The translations under genes and the position numbers were made by a program. Shown one piece after another: positions 28,301 to 39,758 of a DNA stretch of 64,000 nt. Every line of letters begins with the position of its first letter. Position 1 is the stretch's first letter. The DNA is from Zoroaster sp. YZ-2022 (Eukaryota > Echinodermata > Asteroidea > Forcipulatida > Zoroasteridae). The notes below the pieces were generated by a model. The model did no database searches. It was not told where the DNA came from and saw only the letters and a program-made list of their open reading frames with translations. The DNA is taken from positions 37,053,357 through 37,117,356 of the forward strand of contig CM055816.1 of assembly GCA_029582265.1 (NCBI GenBank), written 5' to 3'.

Positions 28301-31300
28301 TAGCCCTCTGTAAAATACCGTCAACTTGCATGCGGTTTCACCGCAAACAATACAACACTATACAGTGTTACAAGAAACATTTCTATGGTTGGGAATAACT
28401 TTTAAAGTTTTCAAGGGAGGCCGATAATTTTATATCTAAATTAAAGCTTACGTTCTCCCTTTCAGAAAAACACCATACTTTTGAATTTGGATAATTATTT
28501 CGTACCTTAAACGGCCTCCATGGACACTTAGCCCTCTGTAAAATACCGTCAACTTGCATGCGGTTTCACCGCAAACAATACAGCACTATACAGTGTTACA
28601 ACAAAAAAGATTTCTATGGTTGGGAATAACTTTTAAAGTTTTCAAGGGAGGCCGATAATTTTATATCTAAATTAAAGCTTAGGTTCTCCCCTTTCAGAAA
28701 AACACCATACTTTTGAATTTGGATAATTATTTCGTACCTTAAACGGCCTCCATGGACACTTAGCCCTCTGTAAAATACCGTCAACTTGCATGCGGTTTCA
28801 CCGCAAACAATACAGCACTATACAGTGTTACAAAAAAAACATTTCTATGGTTGGGAATAACTTTTAAAGTTTTCAAGGGAGGCCGATAATTTTATATCTA
28901 AATTAAAGCTTAGGTTCTTCCCTTTCAGAAAAACACCATACTTTTGAATTTGGATTTTTTTTTGTACCTTAAACGGCCTCGATGGACACTTAGCCCTCTG
29001 TAAAATACCGTCAACTTGCATGCGGTTTCACCGCAAACAATACAACACTATACAGTGTTACAAAAAAAAATGTCTATGGTTGGGAATAACTTTTAAAGTT
29101 TTCAAAGGAGGCCGATAATTTTATATCTAAATTAAAGCTTAGGTTCTTCCCTTTCAGAAAAACACCATACTTTGAATTTGGATAATTATCGTACCTTAAA
29201 CGGCCTCCATGGACGCCAGCCCTCTGTAAAATACCGTCAACTTGCATCCGGCTTCACCTCAAAAAATTACATCAACTTACATATTTACAAAAAATAAATT
29301 TCTATGGTTGGGAATAACTTTTAAAGTTTTCAAGGGAGGCCGATAATTTTATATCTAAATTAAAGCTTAGGTTCTTCCCTTTAGAAAAACACCATACTTT
29401 TGAATTTGGGAAATTTTTTTCGTACCTTAAACGGCCTCCATGGACACTTAGCCCTCTGTACAATACCGTCAACTTGCATGCGGTTTCACCGCAAACAATA
29501 CAGCACTATACAGTGTTACAAAAAAACATTTCTATGGTTGGGAATAACTTTTAAAGTTTTCAAGGGAGGCCGATAATTTTATATCTAAATTAAAGCTTAG
29601 GTTCTCCCCTTTCAGAAAAACACCATACTTTTGAATTTGGAAAAAAATGTTCGTACCTTAAACGGCCTCCATGGACACTTAGCCCTCTGTAAAATACCGT
29701 CAACTTGCATGCGGTTTCACCGCAAACAATACAGCACTATACAGTGTTACAAAAAAAAACATTTCTATGGTTGGGAATAACTTTTAAAGTTTTCAAGGGA
29801 GGCCGATAATTTTATATCTAAATTAAAGCTTAGGTTCTTCCCTTTCAGAAAAACACCATACTTTTGAATTTGGATAATTTTTTCGTACCTTAAACGGCCT
29901 CCATGGACGCCAGCCCTCTGTAAAATACCGTCAACTTGCATGCGGTTTCACCGCAAACAATACAACACTATACAGTGTTACAAAAAAACATTTCTGTGGT
30001 TGGGAATAACTTTTAAAGTTTTCAAGGGAGGCCGATAATTTTATATCTAAATTAAAGCTTAGGTTCTTCCTTTCAGAAAAACACCATACTTTTGAATTTG
30101 GATAATTATTTTTCGTACCTTAAACGGCCTCCATGGACATAGCCCTCTGTAAAATACCGTCAACTTGCATGCGGTTTCACCGCAAACAATACAACACTAT
30201 ACAGTGTTACAAAAAAACATTTCTATGGTTGGGAATAACTTTTAAAGTTTTCAAGAGGCCGATAATTTTATATCTAAATTAAAGCTTAGGTTCTCCCTTT
30301 CAGAAAAACACCATACATTTGAATTTGGATAATTATTTCGTACCTTAAACGGCCTCCATGGACACTTAGCCATCTGTAAAATACCGTCAACTTGCATGCG
30401 GTTTCACCGCAAACAATACAGCACTATACAGTACTACAAAAAAAAAATTCTCTGGTTGGGAATAACTTTTAAAGTTTTCAAGGGAGGCCGATAATTTTAT
30501 ATCTAAATTAAAGCTTAGATTCTTCCCTTTCAGAAAAACACCATACTTTTGAATTTGGAAAACATTTTCGTACCTTAAACGGCCTCCATGGACACCAGCC
30601 CTCTGTAAAATACCGTCAACTTGCATGCGGTTTCACCGCAAACAGTACACCACTATACAGTGTTACAAAAAAAAACATTTCTATGGTTGGGAATAACTTT
30701 TAAAGTTTTCAAGGGAGGCCGATAATTTTATATCTAAATTAAAGCTTAGGTTCTCACCTTTCAGAAAAACACCATACTTTTGAATTTGGATAATTATTTC
30801 GTACCTTAAACGGCCTCCATGGACGCCAGCCCTCTGTAAAATACCGTCAACTTGCATGCGGTTTCACCGCAAACAATACAACACTATACAGTGTTACAAA
30901 AAACATTTCTATGGTTGGGAATAACTTTTAAAGTTTTCAAGGGAGGCCGATAATTTTATATCTAAATTAAAGCTTAGGTTCTTCCCTTTCAGAAAAACAC
31001 CATACTTTTGAATTTGGATAATTTTTCGTACCTTAAACGGCCTCCATGGACATAGCCCTCTGTAAAATACCGTCAACTTGCATGCGGTTTCACCGCAAAC
31101 AATACAGCACTATACAGTGTTACAAAAAAACATTTCTATGGTTGGGAATAACTTTTAAAGTTTTCAAGGGAGGCCGATAATTTTATATCTAAATTAAAGC
31201 TTAGGTTCTTCCCTTTCAGAAAAACACCATACTTTTGAATTTGGATAATTATTTCGTACCTTAAACGGCCTCCATGGACACATAGCCCTCTGTAAAATAC

Positions 31301-33165
31301 CGTCAACTTGCATGCGGTTTCACCGCAAACAATACAGCACTATACAGTGTTACAAAAAAAACATTTCTATGGTTGGGAATAACTTTTAAAGTTTTCAAGG
31401 GAGGCCGATAATTTTATATCTAAATTAAAGCTTAGGTTCTCCCCTTTCAGAAAAACACCATACTTTTGAATTTGGATAAATATTTCGTACCTTAAACGGC
31501 CTCCATGGAGACATAGCCCTCTGTAAAATACCGTCAACTTGCATGCGGTTTCACCGCAAACAATACAGCACTATACAGTGTTACAAAAAAACATTTCTAT
31601 TGTTGGGAATAACTTTTAAAGTTTTCAAGGGAGGCCGATAATTTTATATCTAAATTAAAGCGTAGGTTCTTCCTTTCAGAAAAAACACCATACTTTTTGA
31701 ATTTGGAATTTTTTCGTACCTTAAACGGCCTCCATGGACACTTAGCCCTCTGTAAAATACCGTCAACTTGCATGCGGTTTCACCGCAAACAATACAACAC
31801 TATACCGTGTTACAAAAAAACAATTCTGTGGTTGGGAATAACTTTTAAAGTTTTCAATTGAGGCCGATAATTTTATATCTAAATTAAAGCTTAGGTTCTC
31901 CCCTTTCAGAAAAACACCATACTTTTGAATTTGGATAATGTTTTCGTACCTTAAACGGCCTCCATGGACACTTAGCCCTCTGTAAAATACCGTCAACTTG
32001 CATGCGGTTTCACCGCAAACAATTGCGCACTATACAATGTTACAAAAAAAACATTTCTATGGTTGGGAATAACTTTTAAAGTTTTCAAGGAAGGCCGATA
32101 ATTTTATATCTAAATTAAAGCTTAGGTTCTCCCCTTTCAGAAAAACACCATACTTTTGAATTTGGAAAACAAATTCGTACCTTAAACGGCCTCCATGGAC
32201 ACTTAGCCCTCTGTAAAATACCGTCAACTTGCATGCGGTTTCACCGCAAACAATACAGCACTATACAGTGTTACAAAAAAAAAACATTTCTATGGTTGGG
32301 AATAACTTTTAAAGTTTTCAAGGGAGGCCGATAATTTTATATCTAAATTAAAGCTTAGGTTCTTCCCTTTCAGAAAAACACCATACTTTTGAATTTGGAT
32401 AATTTTCGTACCTTAAACGGCCTCCATGGACACTTAGCCCTCTGTAAAATACCGTCAACTTGCATGCGGTTTCACCGCAAACAATACAACACTATACAGT
32501 GTTACAAAAAAACATTTCTATGGTTGGGAATAACTTTTAAAGTTTTCAAAGGGCCGATAATTTTATATCTAAATTAAACAGGGTTCTTCCCCTTTCAGAA
32601 AAACACCATACTTTTGAATTTGGAAAAAAATCGTACCTTAAACGGCCTCCATGACACATAGCCCTCTGTAAAATACCGTCAACTTGCATGCGGTTTCACC
32701 GCAAACAATACACCACTATACAGTGTTACAAAAAAAAACATTTCTATGGTTGGGAATAACTTTTTAAAGTTTTCAAGGGAGGCCGATAATTTTATATCTA
32801 AATTAAAAGCTTAGGTTCTCCCCTTTCAGAAAAACACCATACTTTTGAATTTGGATAATTTTCGTACCTTAAACGGCCTCCATGGACATAGCCCTCTGTA
32901 AAATACCGTCAACTTGCATGCGGTTTCACCGCAAACAATACAACACTATACAGTGTTACAAAAAAAAAACATTTCTATGGTTGGGAATAACTTTTAAAGT
33001 TTTCAAGGGAGGCCGATAATTTTATATCTAAAATTTAAAAGCTTAGGTTCTTCCCTTTCAGAAAAACACCATACTTTTGAATTTGGAAAAAATTTTTCGT
33101 ACCTTAAACGGCCTCCATGGACATAGCCCTCTGTAAATACCGTCAACTTGCATGCGGTTTCACCG
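7301..33165 (-). repeat. 230-bp satellite array, reverse orientation
   Basis: This is the same satellite as 1-6800, read on the minus strand, in about 112 copies with a mean period near 229.5 bp (CGGTTTCACC at 7671, 7901, 8131 and so on to 32691). The contig is satellite from edge to edge, with no other sequence inserted. Most monomers here carry the CATTTCTATGGTTGGG form (AACCATAGAAATG on the other strand), whereas the forward array mostly carries AACCCTAGAAATG, so the two arrays belong to different subfamily mixtures. Differences among copies are concentrated in the poly(A) run after CAGTGTTAC, the spacer between AATTTGG and CGTACC, and CACTTAGCCC versus CATAGCCC. All small reading frames are products of the repeat. 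Confidence 0.97.
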
Positions 33166-33665
33166 NNNNNNNNNNNNNNNNNNNNNNNNNNNNNNNNNNN
33201 NNNNNNNNNNNNNNNNNNNNNNNNNNNNNNNNNNNNNNNNNNNNNNNNNNNNNNNNNNNNNNNNNNNNNNNNNNNNNNNNNNNNNNNNNNNNNNNNNNNN
33301 NNNNNNNNNNNNNNNNNNNNNNNNNNNNNNNNNNNNNNNNNNNNNNNNNNNNNNNNNNNNNNNNNNNNNNNNNNNNNNNNNNNNNNNNNNNNNNNNNNNN
33401 NNNNNNNNNNNNNNNNNNNNNNNNNNNNNNNNNNNNNNNNNNNNNNNNNNNNNNNNNNNNNNNNNNNNNNNNNNNNNNNNNNNNNNNNNNNNNNNNNNNN
33501 NNNNNNNNNNNNNNNNNNNNNNNNNNNNNNNNNNNNNNNNNNNNNNNNNNNNNNNNNNNNNNNNNNNNNNNNNNNNNNNNNNNNNNNNNNNNNNNNNNNN
33601 NNNNNNNNNNNNNNNNNNNNNNNNNNNNNNNNNNNNNNNNNNNNNNNNNNNNNNNNNNNNNNNNN
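33166..33665. other. Assembly gap of exactly 500 N
   Basis: A second 500-base placeholder. It separates satellite on the left from the interior of a retrotransposon on the right, so the 5' LTR, primer-binding site and start of gag are missing and true adjacency is unproven. Confidence 0.98.
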
Positions 33666-34430
33666 CCATGGCAGGAGAAGACGCCTACGATTGCTTTGTA
33701 CTTTCAGAGTGGGGAGCAACCGGACGACAAAAGAAAAGCTTGCTAAAGTCAAGGAAGGTTTGCAGAACACTGCAAATCAACACACTCATAAGCATTATGA
33801 GACGTGAATTCTTCAAACAGAGTCAACATGAAGGTGAGACCGTTGACCGACTGTCACAACATTGAAAACGCTGGCCAAAGATTGTGAATTTTGTGACTTA
33901 ACGGGCAGTCTCCTTACGGGACAACACTATGCTACTGGTGTGACGGTGATGTTGTCCGTGGGCAGAATGCTTGAGAAAGCAACATAGATTTGACCAAAGC
34001 TATAGAGATCTGTCGTGCTGCAGAGACGACAAGATGCAGATTGAAAGTCTCAACATAGAGAAGGATCAGTAACAAAGCAGAAAAATCAGATTAGAGCAAC
34101 AGAAGTCCATAAAATTGAATTGAAGTCTAAACAAAACATAAAGGAACAAAAAAACAAAAAGCCCAGGTCCAATGGCTACAAACAAACGGACATGTGGCAA
34201 GTGTGGAACAACACATACCACTTTGAAATTGTCCAGCCTATGGACAGACCTGTCTTCAACTGCAACAAGACTAATCGCTTTGCAAAATGCTGCCCAGAGC
34301 CAAGGCGGTACAATGGCTTCAGAAGAGATGGAAGAACTTTTCATCGGTAAAGTGGGGACAACAGACGAGCCCAAGAAACAAAGCAAAAATACAAAAGACT
34401 GGTTCGTCAACCTAAAGGTGAATCACTGAA
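33666..34430 (+). pseudogene. Ty3/gypsy gag remnant (capsid part and zinc knuckles)
   Basis: Gag is the structural protein that forms the intracellular particle and binds RNA. Starting right at the gap edge, one frame shows a capsid-like stretch with RREFFKQSQHEGETVDRL, a pattern common in gypsy gag proteins. It stops near 33864 and continues in other frames. At 34190-34290 two cysteine clusters (TCGKCGTTHTT, and CNKTNRFAKCC in the neighbouring frame) are remnants of CCHC nucleocapsid zinc knuckles. The frames do not join, so this is a broken copy. The N-terminus is missing. Confidence 0.75.
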
Positions 34431-34600
34431 ATGTCTACAACTGAAGATAGACACTGGAGACACCAGCAAACTATCATCTCAGAGAGCACTCTCAAGAAGA
34501 TAAAAAGAAATCCACAAGTTACACGCACATCTGCGAGATTGATAAACTACAGGCCGGAACAAGGATCCGGTCGTGAGCCAAATGTGTCATAAAAATATGC
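34380..34600 (+). pseudogene. Ty3/gypsy aspartic protease remnant
   Basis: The retroviral-type protease cuts the gag-pol polyprotein. The active-site signature appears as KIDTGD, with the DTG codons at 34450-34458; most family members have A or S after DTG, and here it is D. The rest of the roughly 100-residue domain is interrupted by a stop near 34500 and is hard to follow. Position between the zinc knuckles and reverse transcriptase supports the call. Confidence 0.6.
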
Positions 34601-34604
34601 CATC

Positions 34605-35870
34605 GTGGAATCTCGCACAAGCAACTTCATCGTTGTCGAAAAGGACCAAAACCTAATCGGATTGGGACGCAGCGGTCAAAATGCACCTGATCACGCGCAT
34701 AGACAATACTGGAAAAAGGCTGACATCACCAAAGAAATATGCAGATGTATTCGATGGCACAGGATGCTTCAACAAATACCATCACATCGAGGGTTGATGA
34801 AAACGCTACACCGACAGTCCATCACCAAGACGGTACCATTGCCGCCACTAAGTGATAGACTCAAGAAGAACTTGACATACTTAGTTGAACAGAAAATCAT
34901 AGAAAAAGTTGACTACCCTACAGATTGGGTAAATTCATTGGTGATTGTAGAAAAACAAATGGCAAACTTAGACTCTGTCTAGATCCCAAAAGAAGTTGAA
35001 TCAGGCAATAAAACGTGAGCACTATCACATACCTGTGATCGAGGAAATAGTCAGTAAAGTAGACCAGGCACAGTATTTCTCCATACTGGATGCCAACAAT
35101 GCCTTCTGGCAGATTCCGTTAGACAAGAGAGTTCAGATTTCTGTACTTTAACACACCCTTTGGGAGGTACAAATTCCTGAGCTTGCCATTCGGTATTCAT
35201 AGTGCATCAGAGTGTTTCATAAAGAATGTCAGAAATACTGGAAAAGGTAAATGGAGCAATTTGTTACATAGATGACATCCTAGTGTATGGTAAAACAAGA
35301 GAGGAACATGATGCAAGGTTAAGACAAGTTCTAGATCTAGCAAGAACAAACAACATAAAACCGAACAAAGCAAAGTGCAAAATAGCACAAACAGAAATCC
35401 AATACCTTGGACATGAGCTATCATGGCATTAAGCCAGACAAAGCCAAAATCAAAGCCATTCTGGAAATGCCAACTCCTCAGTCCTAAAAAGACTTAGAAC
35501 GATTTCTGGGAATGATTCAGTACATTGGGAGATTTATACCGTCCCTATCAGAAACATCAGCACCCCTCAGAATTCTGTTGAAAAATGAAACAGAATGGCA
35601 TTGGGAAAAAGAACAAGAAGATGCCTACAACAATCTGAAAACCTTGCAACAAGGGCCCTACATAAATATTATAATGTAGGAAAACCAGTAGAATTGTCAG
35701 TAGATGCCAGTAAAGATGGGTTGGAAGCTGTGTTGACACAAGAAGGAAATCCAGTGGCATATGCATCCAAAGCGCTCACACAAACAGAAAAAGGCTATGC
35801 ACAAATAGAAAAAGAGACGCTTGCCACCACGCATCCAAAGACTTCTGTTAGCTGTACAGAAATATGACAT
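34605..35870 (+). pseudogene. Ty3/gypsy reverse transcriptase and RNase H remnant
   Basis: This part of pol copies the element RNA into DNA. The RT start is visible as LPPLSDRLKKNLTYLVEQK (about 34840). Motif A is FSILDANNAFWQIPLD (about 35077-35125). The catalytic box YIDDILVYG lies near 35263-35290, with the thumb segment IQYLGHELSWH after it. A connection segment with FLGMIQYIGRFIPSL follows, then an RNase H start with VELSVDASKDG and YASKALTQTEKGYAQIEKE at about 35690-35815. These pieces lie in several frames separated by stops (for example at 34980, 35150 and 35430), so no functional enzyme is encoded. Confidence 0.9.
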
Positions 35871-37283
35871 AAAAGTTGTGCACAAACCCGGTACCAGCAA
35901 AGAAATGATAATAGCTGATACACTATCAAGAGCATACTTGCCTACCGAACAAATGGCAGATGATAATAATGAAATAGAAATCCAAGTGCACATGTTGGTT
36001 TCAAACTTACCCATGAGTGAAAACAAACTCAGAGAATTTAAAGAAGCAACACGCAGAGACCAAACACTAAAGAAAGTCAAAAGCACAGTGTTAGATGGCT
36101 GGCCCGAAACAAAACAAAATGTACCAGATGAGATAAGACCATACTGGGATTTTAGAGAAGAAATCCATGTGGCTGAAGATTTACTGTTCAAAGGAGAAAA
36201 GATAGTAGTTCCCAAAGCACTGCAGCAGAAATGCTGGAAAAAGATACACAGTAGTCATTTAGGCATAATTAAGTGTAAAGCTAGAGCAAGGGACACAATG
36301 TATTGGCCAGGTATGTCAAAACAAATAGAAGATGTGTGCAGTAGGTGTGTAATCTGTCTAGAACACAGAAAATCCAACATGAAAGAGCCAATGAATCCAC
36401 ATCCTTCACCAGACCGTCCATGGTCCAAAGTGGGAACAGACTTATTCTATTTGGGTACAAGAACATACTTGATAGTAGTGGATTATTATTCCAAATATCC
36501 AGAAATCATGTTGCTAGAACGACACTACAAGCAAAGGTGTAATCACTGCACTGAAAGAGCATATTTGCTCGTCATGGAATTCAGATCAAGTGATCTCAGA
36601 TGGAGGACCACAGTACAGTAGTCAGAAATTCAGAGAATTTGCCCAAGCATAGCAATTTAAACATGTAAAATCAGCCCTGGGTATGCACAGTCCAATGGAA
36701 TGGCGAAATAACCATTCAAACGGTAAAGCAGTTGTTAAAGAAAGAAATCAAAAGCAAGCAAGATCCATATTTAAGTCTATTGGAGTACAGAAACACACCC
36801 ACAGATCAGAACCTTGGATCACCAAGTCAGTTGCTAATGAGTAGAAGAACAAAGAGCATTCTTCCCACACACACAAAGCTGTTGGAACCAAAAGTTCACA
36901 CCAACATCAAACAGCAACTGATCAACAGACAAACAGTACAAAAAATGTACTACGATCGAAACACCAAAAACCTACCAAATCTGAACATAGGTGATACTGT
37001 CAGGATGCAACAGAAAAATGGAAGTTGGCAACCAGCTGTTGTTACTCAGAAAACACAAGAACCTAGATCCTATGTTGTGACAACGCCCACAGGGAAATTG
37101 AGAAGAAACAGAAAACATCTTCTCAAAACCAAAGAAAACCCTCCAACTTTAGAACCACCAGACTTGGAACATGTATTCCACAAAGGACCGCAACAACTCG
37201 TCAAAAAACACAAACAAATATCCCACAAAGTAGAAGTGGTAGAAACAATTAAGCCACCGAGAAGATATATTGATGAGTATTAA
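35821..37283 (+). pseudogene. Ty3/gypsy integrase remnant
   Basis: Integrase inserts the DNA copy into the genome. An open stretch at 35821-36621 carries the end of RNase H (DIKVVHKPGTSKE), then the zinc-binding HHCC domain (HSSHLGIIK, then CSRCVICLEHR) and the start of the catalytic core with the first Asp in VGTDLFYLG. A frameshift near 36540-36590 displaces the segment with the second Asp, and another near 36680 precedes the last frame. The second open stretch, 36732-37283, holds the C-terminal domain with NIGDTVRMQQ and RNRKHLL, a GPY/F-like module typical of gypsy integrases. There is no chromodomain. The core is split, so the copy is dead. Confidence 0.88.
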
Positions 37284-37512
37284 TTGTTGATGAGTATTAA
37301 TTGTTGATGATTATAAAGGGAAGTTTTTGAGTTAAGTTATCCATCAGGTCTAACTAAGACATTTGACTTGAATTTTGAACCTAAGGATTATTAACAGTTT
37401 TCTTAATGAGAATTTCTTAAATAGAAAATTGGTGTAAGATTTGAACATAGACTTCATGGTACACGTACTCTCCACTTAGTAAACTAAGTTTAACAATTTT
37501 TTCTTTGGACTG

Positions 37513-37523
37513 AAAAAGGGGGA
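37513..37523 (+). promoter_or_regulatory. Polypurine tract of the gypsy element
   Basis: AAAAAGGGGGA directly precedes the TGTCATG start of the LTR, the standard position of the plus-strand primer in LTR retrotransposons. Confidence 0.75.
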
Positions 37524-37637
37524 TGTCATGTATTCAACTATAAGCTATAGTGTTTGTAACATGTTATAGCGCCCTCATGTGATTCAATAAATACAGGCTC
37601 TCATAAAATGGCGTCTTCATAAAACGTGTATATCACA
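37524..37637 (+). repeat. 3' LTR of the gypsy element (right end uncertain)
   Basis: It starts TGTCATGTATTCAACT just after the polypurine tract and includes CAATAAATACAGG, a possible polyadenylation signal at about 37586. The sequence ends ATCACA at the edge of the 17-bp minisatellite. At 114 bp it is short for an LTR, so the minisatellite may have arisen within it or replaced its right part. Confidence 0.55.
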
Positions 37638-37640
37638 CAC

Positions 37641-37788
37641 TGTATACATATGTGCGCTGTATACATATGTGCGCTGTATACATATGTGCGCTGTATACAT
37701 ATGTGCGCTGTATACATATGTGCGCTGTATACATATGTGCGCTGTATACATATGTGCGCTGTATACATATGTGCGCTGTATACATATG
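37641..37788. repeat. 17-bp minisatellite
   Basis: Eight exact copies and one partial copy of TGTATACATATGTGCGC follow at a strict 17-bp step (37641, 37658, 37675 and so on). Each unit contains two palindromes, GTATAC and CATATG. Low divergence between units suggests recent expansion. The frames through it encode only repeated filler. Confidence 0.95.
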
Positions 37789-38420
37789 AACACTGAAACG
37801 GAGTACACGAACGTCAAAGTCCAACCTGTACATTCACAGTACAATCATGTACATCTCGCACAGCAGTTGTTGGGACAAGCAATAACCAATGAGAATACGT
37901 CTTTGGTTTTTGAATTTGGTATAATTTAGCATTAATGAGCTCCGCCTTACATTTTGGCATGTACAGAAGCATCAAGGCGCGACGACGAATGGTCACTGTA
38001 TTTACAGTACATACACATTATTGTACATGGTACTACAATATGTACATGTAGATATATGAATATATACAGTACACATATGAATCCGTACACTAACTATGTC
38101 CATGTGTGTAGGAGTTTGGATAGCTATGAAGCGGAGCGAAATTATGCGACCAAACCATTCCGACGCGACTTGATCAAGGCAATGTATGTGCATGTATGTT
38201 CATGTACAGTGTATGTACATGTACATGTATGTTAATGTACATTGTACAACATACATATATATACATGTAGATGTACATGCATACAGTATACATCATGAAT
38301 CCGTACACTTTGTCCATGTGCGCTGGAGTTTGGATAGCTATAAAGTGGGGCAAAATTATGCGACCAAATCATTCCGACGCGCCTTGATCAAGGCTATGAT
38401 CAAAACGATGAGTTGTAACC
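37789..38420. repeat. TGTACATG-rich DNA with a duplicated segment
   Basis: Two copies of a segment of about 130 bp (38048-38180 and 38267-38393) share CATGAATCCGTACAC, GGAGTTTGGATAGCTAT, AAATTATGCGACCAAA and CATTCCGACGCG. DNA between and around them is full of GTACATGTAC-type words. Divergence of a few percent implies an older tandem duplication with a period near 219 bp. No coding function is visible. Confidence 0.8.
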
Positions 38421-39582
38421 ACGTGTTCTGTTCAGAACTAATTACTACTCAATTGAAGATTTCACATGGTGTCACCGCAGTCTTAATTGTTCACCATGTA
38501 AAGTTACAAATAATACTTTTATAATTATCTTTTTTTAAATTATTTATCTTTTATTATTAGTAGTACCAAATAATTTTGAGTATATCGAAACTTGTATTCC
38601 AATTCATAAATGCCTGTAACTATTTCGTTTTAAAAATGTAAACAAATGTCACGTTTTAGGGACACACGAAACATGTTCAAGAGTTCAGTGTGATGCGAAA
38701 CAATCTTCGTCACTCTGATTGGTGCAAATTCGCGTTGTACGTCACACGTACGACAAACATTTGGCGAAAATCTTGCACATAATTAATAGAGGTCTTTGAC
38801 ATCTATTAAATACACCCCACGTAATTACCCTTTGTCATGTCAGATTGTCTGAACGATCTTGGGCATTTATGAAAATAAATGACAAATAAAAATGAAAAAC
38901 AGACGAAAATACTTACAAGCTTGATTTGTTTGTCTAAGTCTATTTGTCTATTTTGTTATATCCCCCCCCCACGTCTGACTCTTTGCTTTTCACTAATCTT
39001 AAACTCCTTTCAGCCTAATTCTCCCGCCCACACTGTACCTATTCACATCTAATCCCACTTTTGTCTAGTCCCAAGTACTCGACTCAGCCTCTTTTGTCCT
39101 CTTCTTTTGTGTTTCTTTCACACCTGACTACCGCCTTTCTTGTGTTTGTTTATTTCGTCCATTTTTGCCTTTGAGAAAGAACCTGCAAGGTTTGAAACGT
39201 AAGGGCAATAACTACTATTTTGCATTTATACTACACGTCCTTTAGGATGGTAAGTAATTCTCTATTTGTTAAAAAGTATTGTTAATACCAGCAATAAATT
39301 AATTTCGAGACTTAATTTCTGCAAAAATATATTTCTGGCAAATATCATGTAAAAATGTATAATGTGAAAATGTTACTTTTCTTTTTCCACAAATTGAAAA
39401 GGAAATGCACGGATATTTTTGGAAAAATAGCATTACTGCCCTAAAGGCATGGTATAACATTAATTTGTTGGTAAGACTGCATGGAGTTGTAATGAGCCAA
39501 ATATTGTGACTCAAGTCGATTTATAACAACTCTGTACCCTCCCACACCCCTCCCGCCCCAGCTCAGCCCCCTTCCCTTTTAA
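38421..39582. other. Non-coding DNA with a pyrimidine-rich tract
   Basis: I see no gene. 38955-39180 is strongly pyrimidine-biased on the plus strand and ends at GAGAAAGAACCTGCAAGG followed by TTTGAAACGT, which includes a 5-bp hairpin (AACCT-GCA-AGGTT). The remainder is AT-rich unique-looking sequence. Confidence 0.5.
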
Positions 39583-39758
39583 AGAGCCTATGAAATGATT
39601 TTTTTATGCATCGGAACAATTTAATGGAAAATAAATTGTTTATGCAGATTGGATATGTATTAAAACACCAACAATTTAGCAATTAAAAAGTGGTAGAAAA
39701 GTGACGTCAAAATGGAGACAATGATTTCAAGAAAACAAAATGTTATTTTATAGACCCT
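39583..39758. mobile_element. Short TTAA-flanked MITE
   Basis: It is flanked by TTAA on both sides (39579-39582 and 39759-39762). The ends are imperfect inverted repeats: AGAGCCTATGAAATGA at the left, AGGGTCTATAAAATAA as the reverse complement of the right. Length is 176 bp with no coding capacity. TTAA duplications are made by piggyBac-type and Kolobok-type transposases; the superfamily is not decidable here. The termini match those of the element at 43448-44408. A (CT)n run lies just to the right at about 39815-39831. Confidence 0.7.

Larger units (their letters stand above)
33666..37637 (+). mobile_element. Ty3/gypsy LTR retrotransposon, 5'-truncated and decayed
   Basis: This is the remains of one gypsy-type element with the domain order gag, protease, reverse transcriptase, RNase H, integrase, polypurine tract and LTR start, which is diagnostic of the Ty3/gypsy (Metaviridae-type) order. 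The coding parts are spread over all three frames with many stops and frameshifts, so it is inactive. The left side is lost in the gap and no 5' LTR is visible for comparison, so age cannot be read from LTR divergence. The right edge is approximate, because the LTR runs into a minisatellite. Confidence 0.92.

Noticed and set aside
1..33165. Dozens of reading frames of 60-140 codons with similar peptides
   Set aside because: They recur once per 230-bp monomer in both orientations and break at random monomer indels. They are by-products of the satellite, not a protein family.
6727..33865. Long open frames across the N runs
   Set aside because: They exist only because N codons are read through.
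37617..37929. Periodic array resembling a CRISPR or a coding repeat protein
   Set aside because: Units are 17 bp and contiguous, without spacers, in a eukaryotic context. It is a minisatellite.
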